Origin: VGBK01 sp964354255
Lineage (GTDB): Bacteria; Actinomycetota; Acidimicrobiia; Spongiisociales; UBA11373
DNA length: 11,554 bases
Direction: 5' to 3'
NCBI GenBank assembly: GCA_964354255.1
Contig: CAYGYX010000059.1
Span: forward strand, 1-11,554
The notes under the pieces were generated by a model, which did not search any database, had not been told where the DNA came from, and saw nothing but the letters and a program-made list of their open reading frames with translations. The translations under genes and the position numbers were made by a program. This document shows positions 1 through 5,838 of this stretch, piece after piece; within the stretch, counting starts at the first letter, position 1, and each line of letters starts with the position of its first letter.

Positions 1-2
1 AG

Positions 3-104
3 CTGAACGCCCTCTGGGACCCCGGCTTCTGGGAGGCGATCCAGGCCCAGGTGCCGGCCATCGACCGCCTCATCGGTGAGTTCAACGCGGCGGTGGCGAG
101 CTAG
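3..104 (+). CDS. C-terminal end of an unidentified protein (5' partial)
   Basis: The frame entering the window at base 3 stays open for 33 codons and stops with TAG at 102-104. It reads LNALWDPGF, WEAIQAQV, PAIDRLIGEF, NAAVAS, with G or C at nearly every third position, as expected for a real gene of this genome. The tail is amphipathic and helical in character (PAIDRLIGEFNAAVAS). I do not recognise the family from so short a piece. It converges on the lipoprotein gene on the other strand, so it is not part of the SsnA-YgfK operon, although it could belong to the same locus. Confidence 0.6.
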   Translation: MNALWDPGFWEAIQAQVPAIDRLIGEFNAAVAS

Positions 105-126
105 GCGGGAGCGCGGCCAGTCGAGT

Positions 127-140
127 CGGTCCTCGGACCG
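127..140. terminator. Small hairpin between two convergent genes
   Basis: CGGTC and GACCG form a 5-bp stem around the tetraloop CTCG, in the 52-base gap between the stop codons of the two convergent genes. There is no T-tract on either side. A bidirectional terminator is the natural reading from position, but the stem is short, so confidence is low. Confidence 0.3.
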
Positions 141-156
141 GGTGAGACCGGGCCTC

Positions 157-735
157 CTACCCGCCGGCGCATTGAGCGGCTATCGCCTGGGTGAGACTGG
201 CGGCTTCCTGCCTCCAGCCGCCCACGCGCAAGGCGATCTCCTGCGGCGGGCCCCAGCCCTCCTCGGCATCGGCGAGCCCCTGCTCGTAATCCACCCATGT
301 CTGCTCCAGGGCGGCCTGCTCCCCGGCCAGGCCGGCCAGGGTCAGGGCGGTGACCCCGGCCACCCGCAGATCCCGCAGCCAGATCTCCTGCTGCTCCGGG
401 GGTTGGGCGGTGGTCGTCGGCCAGCCCGAGAGCTGTCTTGCGACCAGGCCGTGCAGGGTCGCGGCCTCCTGCTGGGCGGCCGCCAGCACGGCGTCGGCGT
501 CGCCGTCGGCAGTGAGGCAGACGGCTGCCGGGAGCTCCCAGGCCTCGCCCGCCGCTTCGACCACGATCGTCCCCATCGCCTCCGGGACGGTCCCCGGGGT
601 CCCCTCGAAGAGACCCGTGGTCCCCTCGGAGGAACCCGGAGTCCCCTCGAACAGGGAGCCACCGTCGTCGCCGCAGGCGCTCACCACGTACACCAGGGCC
701 AGGATCATCAGGAATGGAACCGACCGTCTCCGCAT
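157..735 (-). CDS. Small secreted lipoprotein, function unknown (192 aa)
   Basis: The protein starts MRRRSVPF, has a hydrophobic stretch (residues 8-18) and a lipobox VSAC with Cys21 as the lipidation site, so it should be exported, diacylated and anchored to the outside of the membrane. The frame is open further upstream to 933, but ATG at 735 is preferred: it places the signal peptide at the N-terminus and is preceded by a strong GAGGAGGGG ribosome binding site. After Cys21 comes a flexible GDDGG linker and three 7-residue repeats (28-48: LFEGTPG, SSEGTTG, LFEGTPG). The mature domain (about 55-192) starts with a short beta-like stretch, GTIVVEAAGEAWEL, then looks mostly helical and Ala/Gln-rich. 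Cys73 and Cys189 could form a disulfide. The layout recalls small mycobacterial-type lipoproteins, but I cannot name a family. Confidence 0.75.
   Translation of the reverse strand: MRRRSVPFLMILALVYVVSACGDDGGSLFEGTPGSSEGTTGLFEGTPGTVPEAMGTIVVEAAGEAWELPAAVCLTADGDADAVLAAAQQEAATLHGLVARQLSGWPTTTAQPPEQQEIWLRDLRVAGVTALTLAGLAGEQAALEQTWVDYEQGLADAEEGWGPPQEIALRVGGWRQEAASLTQAIAAQCAGG
599..661 (-). repeat. Three imperfect 21-bp tandem repeats in the lipoprotein linker
   Basis: On the plus strand three units each begin GTCCCCTCG (599, 620 and 641) with a 21-base period. Read on the coding strand they give the heptads LFEGTPG, SSEGTTG and LFEGTPG just after the lipidation cysteine. This is an in-frame spacer expansion; the copy number could differ between strains. 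Confidence 0.75.
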
Positions 736-761
736 CACACCCCTCCTCGGGTCTGCTCCCC

Positions 762-779
762 ACCCGGGAGGATCCGGGT
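762..779. repeat. Inverted repeat in the lipoprotein leader
   Basis: ACCCGG and CCGGGT form a 6-bp perfect inverted repeat with a 6-base spacer, about 27 bases upstream of the lipoprotein start. It would lie in the 5' leader if transcription starts near 826. It may be an RNA hairpin or a protein site; nothing else supports a role. Confidence 0.3.
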
Positions 780-832
780 CTTCACACCGGCAGGGCCCGA
801 CCGGCCAACCGCGGGCAGGCAGCACTTCGTCG

Positions 833-838
833 ATGCTA
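833..838 (-). promoter_or_regulatory. Possible -10 element for the lipoprotein gene
   Basis: On the minus strand this reads TAGCAT, matching TANNNT. It would give a leader of about 90 bases before the ATG at 735. No convincing -35 is visible. It lies in the region shared with the divergent ssnA-like gene. Confidence 0.3.
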
Positions 839-850
839 CGCCGACACCCT

Positions 851-866
851 GGAGGCTGCCGCCTCC
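851..866. promoter_or_regulatory. Inverted repeat upstream of the ssnA-like -10; candidate operator
   Basis: GGAGGC, a TGCC spacer and GCCTCC form a perfect 6-bp inverted repeat. It ends 15 bases before the TAGGTT hexamer, so it covers the -35 region of the operon promoter, where a regulator would block or recruit polymerase. This is inferred from position alone, and GC-rich sequence makes such repeats common. Confidence 0.3.
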
Positions 867-881
867 CCCACCCCATTGCGG

Positions 882-887
882 TAGGTT
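882..887 (+). promoter_or_regulatory. -10 element of the ssnA-ygfK-like operon
   Basis: TAGGTT fits TANNNT and lies 30 bases before the GTG start, leaving room for a short leader with the GGGGAGG ribosome binding site at 905-911. The same hexamer precedes the collagen-like gene at 10170. Its TAG is also an in-frame stop for the amidohydrolase reading frame, which helps fix that gene's start. Confidence 0.5.
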
Positions 888-917
888 GGAGCCGTACCGC
901 CCTCGGGGAGGCCGCCC

Positions 918-1940
918 GTGACTGCCACCACACCCGGCCTGGTGTGCGCCCACCACCACTTCTACTCTGCCCTGGCCCGGGGCATGCCCGCCCCGCCGCG
1001 GACGCCCACCTGCTTCCAGGAGATCCTCGAGCTGGTCTGGTGGCGCCTGGACTGCGCCCTCGACCTGGCGATGATCCGCTGGTCGGCCCTACTCGGCGCC
1101 CTGCAGGCCCTGGAGCAGGGGACCACCGCCATCGTGGACCACCACGAGTCCCCGCACGCCATCGAAGGGTCGCTGGACGTCATCGCCGCCGCCTGCGCCG
1201 AAGTGGGGGTGCGGGTGGTGTGTGCCTACGGGATCACCGACCGCCACGGGCGCGACGGCGCCCGGCGCGGCCTCCAGGAGAACCGCCGCTTCCTCGAGGC
1301 GGGGGGCCGGGGCCTGGTGGGGATCCACGCCGCCTTCACCTGCCACGATGAGACCCTGGAAGCGGCCGCCGGCCTCGCCGCCGAGCTGGGGGTGGGGGTG
1401 CACATCCACGTTGCCGAGGGCCCCGGCGACATCGCCGCCGCCGATCGCCTCGCCGGGCTCACCCGGGACGACTGGCTGCTGGCCCACGGCGTCCACCTGC
1501 CCGACGGCCACCGACTGCGGGGCACCATCCTCCACAACCCCCGCTCCAACCTGAACAACGCCGTCGGCTACGCCGACCCGCGCCGCTTCACCCAGCCCGT
1601 GGCTCTGGGCACCGACGGCATCGGGGGCAACATGCTCGAGGAGTTCCGCCTGGCCTACGTGCTGCATCGCTCGGTCGACGTCACCGCCACCCCGGAGACG
1701 GCCTGGCGCTGGCTGGAGACCGGCTGGGACCTGGTCCCCGAGGCCCGGGAGGACCGGGTCACCTGGTCGTACGAGCCCATGGATCCCTGGCACATCGCCT
1801 TCACTCCCGGCATCCGCCCCCTGCGCGTGGAGGTAGGAGGTGAGGTGGTACTGGAGGACGGGCGGCCCACCCGGGTGGATGCGGCCGAGGTGAGGGCCAA
1901 GGCTCGCGAGCAGGCGGCCCGCCTCCACGCCCGGCTGTGA
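918..1940 (+). CDS. ssnA: SsnA-like amidohydrolase, short form without the N-terminal segment (340 aa)
   Basis: Member of the metal-dependent amidohydrolase superfamily, closest in my recall to SsnA of E. coli and clostridia, a putative aminohydrolase found with YgfK and selenium/purine gene clusters. Shared stretches: CAHHHFYSALARG, WWRLDCALD, VDHHESP, HNPRSNLNN, VALGTDGIGGNM, WHIAF near the end. Probable metal and catalytic residues are intact: His12/His14 (HxH), His162/His164/Glu167 (HIHVAE), His190 (LLAHG) and Asp233. The first His is only 12 residues from the start, whereas E. coli SsnA (about 440 aa) has roughly 60 residues before it forming half of the beta-sandwich domain; the section between Asp233 and WHIAF is also shortened. 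An in-frame TAG at 882-884 rules out a longer start, and GTG at 918 has a good ribosome binding site (GGGGAGG, 905-911). It is the first gene of an operon with ygfK. The natural substrate is unknown. Confidence 0.85.
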   Translation: MTATTPGLVCAHHHFYSALARGMPAPPRTPTCFQEILELVWWRLDCALDLAMIRWSALLGALQALEQGTTAIVDHHESPHAIEGSLDVIAAACAEVGVRVVCAYGITDRHGRDGARRGLQENRRFLEAGGRGLVGIHAAFTCHDETLEAAAGLAAELGVGVHIHVAEGPGDIAAADRLAGLTRDDWLLAHGVHLPDGHRLRGTILHNPRSNLNNAVGYADPRRFTQPVALGTDGIGGNMLEEFRLAYVLHRSVDVTATPETAWRWLETGWDLVPEAREDRVTWSYEPMDPWHIAFTPGIRPLRVEVGGEVVLEDGRPTRVDAAEVRAKAREQAARLHARL

Positions 1941-1952
1941 GAGGAGGCTGAG

Positions 1953-4900
1953 GTGTCGGATCGCTTCCACCCGATCTCCATGGAGGACCTCTCCGCCTGG
2001 GTGTTCGGCGAGCTCGAGGCGCAGGGGTCGATCTTCGGCATCCCGCCAGAGCTGTTCTTCACCCCCGGCGCTGCCGACCGGTACCGGACCGAGGCCTACG
2101 GGCACTCCCTGGAGACCCCCTTCGGGCCGGCCGCCGGCCCGCACACCCAGATGGCGCAGAACATCGTGGTGGCCTGGCTGTGCGGGGCGCGCTTCATCGA
2201 GCTGAAGACGGTGCAGACCCTCGACCGCCTCGACGTCAACAAGCCCTGCATCGACATGCAGGATGAGGGCTACAACGTCGAGTGGTCCCAGGAGCTGCGC
2301 CTGTACGAGTCGTTCGACGAGTACCTGCGGGCCTGGGTGCTCATCCACGCCCTGCACCGCCGCCTCGGCTTCCCCGGGGAGCGGCCGGGAGTGGTGTTCA
2401 ACATGAGCGTCGGCTACGACCTGGCCGGGATCCTCCGCCCCAACGTGCAGTGGTTCCTCGACGCCATGCGCGACGCTTCGGCCTGGAAGGGCGGCCACGT
2501 GGAGATCGTGGCCCGCCACTTCCCCGGGGTGCAGGACGTGGAGGTCCCCGACGACCTCAGCGACAACGTCACCCTCTCCACCATGCACGGCTGCCCGCCG
2601 GGGGAGATCGAGCGCATCGCCGCCTACCTGCTCGAGGAGCGGGGCCTGCACACCGCCGTCAAGTGCAACCCCACCTTGCTCGGGGCGGAGCGGGTGCGGG
2701 GCATCCTCCACGGCGACCTGGGCTACGGGGATGTGGTGGTGCCCGATGCCGCCTTCGGCCACGACCTGCGCTGGGAGGACGCCGTCCCCATGCTTCGCCG
2801 CCTGCAGGGGGTGGCCGCGGGGCGGGGCCGGCACTTCGGCCTCAAGCTGAGCAACACCCTCGAGGTGGAGAACTGGCGGACGGTGTTCCCCAAGGACCCG
2901 ATGATGTACCTGTCGGGCCGGCCTCTCCACGCCCTCACCACCAACCTGGCCTTGCTCGTCGCCGAGGAGTTCGCCGGCGCGATGCCGCTGTCGTTCGCCG
3001 GGGGGGCCGACTGCTTCAGCGCCCCCCATCTGCTGGCCTGTGGCTTGTGCCCGGTGACGGTGTGCAGCGACCTGTTGAAATCCGGCGGCTACCTGCGCCT
3101 CCTTCAGTACCTGGAGACGACGGGCGCCGCCATGGAGGAAGCCGGGGCGGCCGACCTCGACGACTTCGCCCGCCGTACCGCCGGGATGGCCGAGAGCACC
3201 GGGGCGCACCTGGCCAACCTGCGGGCCTATGCCGTCGCCGTGCGCGCTGAGAGCCGCTACCGCAAGGACGCCTTCGAGACCGCCCACTCCAAGACCACCC
3301 GGCCCCTCGGTCTCTTCGACTGCATCGAGGCTCCCTGCACCGATGCGTGCGCGGTGGACCAGGACGTGCCCCAGTACATGGCGGCGGTGCGGGAAGGCCG
3401 TTACGCCGACGCGGTGGCCATCACCCGCCGGGACAACCCTCTGGCCTCGATCCTCGGGCACGTGTGTGACCACCTCTGCGAGCACGCCTGCGTCCGCACG
3501 CACTACGACGAGCCGCTGGCCATCCGCCACATCAAGCGCTTCATCATGGACCAGGAGGCCGGGTCGGCGGTGGGGGAGCGGGCGCCGGGAGCGGGCGGAA
3601 AGGTGGCGATCATCGGGGCAGGCCCGGCCGGCCTGGCCGCCGCCGAGATGCTCGGCTGCGCCGGGCTCGAGGTCACCATCTTCGAGAAGCACCCCTACGC
3701 GGGGGGCATGGTGGGCGGGGCCATCCCCACCTACCGGCTGCCGCAGGAGCGCATCGAGCAGGACATGGCGGCGCTCGACCGCCTCGGGGTGCGCATCGAG
3801 TACGGCCGGGAGGCCGGGAAGGACCTCACCCTGTCCGGCCTGAGGGAGCAGGGCTTCGGGGCGATCCTGGTCGCGGTGGGGGCCCAGCTGGCCAAGCGCC
3901 TCGGCATCGCGGGGGAGGACGCCGAGGGGGTGCTGGACGGCATCGCCCTCCTGCGCAGCGTACGCGAGGGGAAGCCGCTCCCGATCGGGAACCGGGTGGC
4001 GGTGGTGGGAGCGGGAGACACCGCCATGGACTGCGCCCGCACCGCCCGGCGCCTCGGGGCCGAGGTGACAATCGTCTACCGGCGCACCATCGACCAGATG
4101 CCCGCCGACCGGGAGGAGGTCCGGGCGATGCTGGAGGAGGGAGTCGCCGTCGCCGAGCTGACGCTACCGGTGCGGCTCCGGGTGGAGGAGGGGCGCCTGG
4201 CGGGACTGGTCTGCACCCGCATGGAGTACCGCGGGGAGCGCGATGCGAGCGGCCGCAAGGTGCCGCACCCGGTGGAGCAGTCCGAGTTCGAGCTGCCCTT
4301 CGACACCCTCCTGCTGGCGGTGAGCCAGCACGCCGTGCTCGGCTTCTTCGACGGCGATCAGCCGGAGCTGACCCGATCCGGGTACCTGGCCTGCGACCCG
4401 GAGACCATGGAGACGTCTGTCGCGGGGGTCTACACGGCCGGGGACGCCTCGGCCCACGGCCCTGCCTCCATCGTGCGGGCCGCCGGCGACGGCAAGCGGG
4501 CCGCCGCCGCCATCATCGGCCGGGCCCTGCCGCCGAAGGCGCTACACCAACCCCCCGACGACCTGCCGGCGCTGCTGCGACGCCGGGCCAGGCGGGAGTG
4601 GCGGGTGCCGGTGCGCCCCACTCCGCTCGCCCTGCGAGACGGGTTCGCCGAGACCACCCTGGCCTACACGCCGGAGGAGGCCCGCGCCGAGGCGAGCCGC
4701 TGCCTGGACTGCGACCGGTACTGCAGCATCTGTGTGAGCGTCTGTCCCAACCTGGCCATCCTCACCTACGCCTCGGAGCCCATGGCGCGGGACCTGCCCG
4801 CCCTGACGGTGCGGGGCGGGAAGGTCGAGGCCGGGCGCGCTACCCCCTTCCGCGTGGGCCAGCGCCTGCAGGTGGCGGTGCTCACCGACTTCTGCAACGA

Positions 4901-5318
4901 GTGCGGCAACTGCGCCACCTTCTGCCCCACCGCGGGGAAGCCCTACCGAGACAAGCCCCGCCTCTACCTCGACCGGGCCGACTTCGACGCCCAGGAGGAC
5001 AACGCGTTCCGGCTGGTCCCCGACGGCGGGGGCCGGGTGATCGAAGCGCGCTGGGCGGGGGAGACGCACCGGGTGGAGGTGGACGGGGTGATCACCTACC
5101 GGGCTCCCAAGGCCGTGGTGCGCCTGGATTCGGCCACCTGGGCGGTGCTGGAAGGTCACGCAGAGCCGGGAGCAGCGGAAGGCGAGGAGGTGTCACTCGT
5201 TCCCTGCGCCGCCGCCTACGCGCTGCTGATGGGGCTGACGGCCGGGGCGTCCTTCCTGCCGGCGACCCCACCCGGGGTCCTGGGGAGTCACCTAGGCCAT
5301 CCCGGGTACGAGGAGTAG
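1953..5318 (+). CDS. ygfK: YgfK-like iron-sulfur flavoprotein oxidoreductase (1121 aa; 'putative selenate reductase')
   Basis: A multidomain electron-transfer reductase. Residues 1-450 are a dihydroorotate-dehydrogenase-like flavin barrel; the N-terminus (SIFGIPPELFF, FGPAAGPHTQMAQNIV, RFIELKTVQ) matches YgfK strongly, with STMHGCPP (Cys214) at the place of the active-site loop. Residues 455-540 are the GltD-type N-terminal domain with Cys457, 462, 466 and 505, 509, 513. An FAD site GAGPAG starts at 555, an NAD(P)H site GAGDTA at 686, and GDAS at 830 binds FAD. Two C-terminal ferredoxin motifs follow (Cys917/920/924/927/931 and Cys981/984/987/991), then about 130 further residues. Electrons should pass from NAD(P)H via FAD and clusters to the N-terminal flavin. 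Parts resemble dihydropyrimidine dehydrogenase in a different order. The 'selenate reductase' name is historical; a purine or pyrimidine-type substrate is plausible. GTG at 1953 follows GAGGAGG (1941-1947), 12 bases after the ssnA-like stop. E. coli YgfK is about 1030 aa. Confidence 0.9.
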   Translation: MSDRFHPISMEDLSAWVFGELEAQGSIFGIPPELFFTPGAADRYRTEAYGHSLETPFGPAAGPHTQMAQNIVVAWLCGARFIELKTVQTLDRLDVNKPCIDMQDEGYNVEWSQELRLYESFDEYLRAWVLIHALHRRLGFPGERPGVVFNMSVGYDLAGILRPNVQWFLDAMRDASAWKGGHVEIVARHFPGVQDVEVPDDLSDNVTLSTMHGCPPGEIERIAAYLLEERGLHTAVKCNPTLLGAERVRGILHGDLGYGDVVVPDAAFGHDLRWEDAVPMLRRLQGVAAGRGRHFGLKLSNTLEVENWRTVFPKDPMMYLSGRPLHALTTNLALLVAEEFAGAMPLSFAGGADCFSAPHLLACGLCPVTVCSDLLKSGGYLRLLQYLETTGAAMEEAGAADLDDFARRTAGMAESTGAHLANLRAYAVAVRAESRYRKDAFETAHSKTTRPLGLFDCIEAPCTDACAVDQDVPQYMAAVREGRYADAVAITRRDNPLASILGHVCDHLCEHACVRTHYDEPLAIRHIKRFIMDQEAGSAVGERAPGAGGKVAIIGAGPAGLAAAEMLGCAGLEVTIFEKHPYAGGMVGGAIPTYRLPQERIEQDMAALDRLGVRIEYGREAGKDLTLSGLREQGFGAILVAVGAQLAKRLGIAGEDAEGVLDGIALLRSVREGKPLPIGNRVAVVGAGDTAMDCARTARRLGAEVTIVYRRTIDQMPADREEVRAMLEEGVAVAELTLPVRLRVEEGRLAGLVCTRMEYRGERDASGRKVPHPVEQSEFELPFDTLLLAVSQHAVLGFFDGDQPELTRSGYLACDPETMETSVAGVYTAGDASAHGPASIVRAAGDGKRAAAAIIGRALPPKALHQPPDDLPALLRRRARREWRVPVRPTPLALRDGFAETTLAYTPEEARAEASRCLDCDRYCSICVSVCPNLAILTYASEPMARDLPALTVRGGKVEAGRATPFRVGQRLQVAVLTDFCNECGNCATFCPTAGKPYRDKPRLYLDRADFDAQEDNAFRLVPDGGGRVIEARWAGETHRVEVDGVITYRAPKAVVRLDSATWAVLEGHAEPGAAEGEEVSLVPCAAAYALLMGLTAGASFLPATPPGVLGSHLGHPGYEE

Positions 5319-5377
5319 GCGAGCGCGCCTCGCGCTGTTTGGTGGCGGGCCTGCTCGTGCTGTGTGGAAGCCCCCTC

Positions 5378-5400
5378 CGCGCCCGCCGCAGGCGGGCGCG
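5378..5400. terminator. Hairpin 1 of a tandem pair after the ygfK-like gene
   Basis: CGCGCCCGCC and GGCGGGCGCG form a perfect 10-bp stem around a GCA loop, 60 bases after the ygfK-like stop. There is no T-tract, as is common for terminators of GC-rich actinobacteria. It lies directly against a second hairpin. Confidence 0.55.
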
Positions 5401-5432
5401 CCTCTCCCGGCGCGAGGGCGCCGGGAGAGGCG
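5399..5432. terminator. Hairpin 2 of the pair, 15-bp stem
   Basis: A perfect stem pairs 5399-5413 with 5418-5432 around a GAGG loop (core CCTCTCCCGGCGC / GCGCCGGGAGAGG). It shares two bases with hairpin 1, so the two cannot be complete at once. It is the strongest inverted repeat I found in the window and most likely ends the ssnA-ygfK-like transcript. Confidence 0.65.
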
Positions 5433-5823
5433 AGAGTGGGAGCGGATCGCCCGTGGAGGGGCGGACGGGGCGCCCGGCACCCTAGCCGCAGTCGTAGGCG
5501 CCGGGGTGGGCAGGGGAGGGACCCCCGTCGAACCGGGCCGACCGGCGTGGCGCTTCCTCAAGCGCGTGCCGCCGGCCGCTCGCGGCGACGGGGATGCGGC
5601 GCCCGGGACCCCGAGGCAGTGCCGAGAACGGCACTCCAGGGGCCGCACCCGGCGCCCCGCTCGCCCGTCCTTCTCCGCCCATCGCCCGACCCCTCCACGG
5701 GTCGACGATCCGTAGGCGGAAACATGGTCCCCCCACCGGCTGCCGGTTAGGGTCGAAAGTCCCGGGTCTGTGGATCGCCGGGCCGGGCGCGCTGGATCGG
5801 ATCGGTTGCACCCGGCGGTGCGC
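5433..5823. other. Intergenic region with small hairpins, no gene recognised
   Basis: About 390 bases with no convincing coding sequence: the open frames across it are Arg/Pro/Gly-rich shadows without family motifs. It holds two small inverted repeats, GCGCTT-CCTC-AAGCGC at 5550-5565 and AGTGCC-GAGAAC-GGCACT at 5618-5635. I looked for riboswitch, SRP RNA and RNase P RNA signatures upstream of the cell-wall gene and found none I could support. Confidence 0.4.
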
Positions 5824-5829
5824 TACCCT
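5824..5829 (+). promoter_or_regulatory. Possible -10 element for the L,D-transpeptidase gene
   Basis: TACCCT fits TANNNT and is separated from the ATG at 5839 by nine bases. There is no ribosome binding site in front of this ATG, so a leaderless or nearly leaderless transcript is the best explanation. Confidence 0.45.
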
Positions 5830-5838
5830 CGCCCCGCT

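Noticed and set aside
76..921. Plus-strand open frame of 281 codons opposite the lipoprotein gene
   Set aside because: Arg/Gly/Pro-rich shadow without motif; the opposite strand has a lipobox, a ribosome binding site and a coherent protein.
1089..3692. Minus-strand open frame of 867 codons across the ssnA- and ygfK-like genes
   Set aside because: It is a GC-skew shadow: Gly/His/Val-rich with no family motif, antisense to two genes with clear conserved catalytic motifs.
5433..5823. Riboswitch or structured RNA (c-di-AMP ydaO type, SRP RNA, RNase P RNA) in front of the cell-wall gene
   Set aside because: I compared the region with remembered core motifs and found only short scattered resemblances; the hairpins alone do not support a class.
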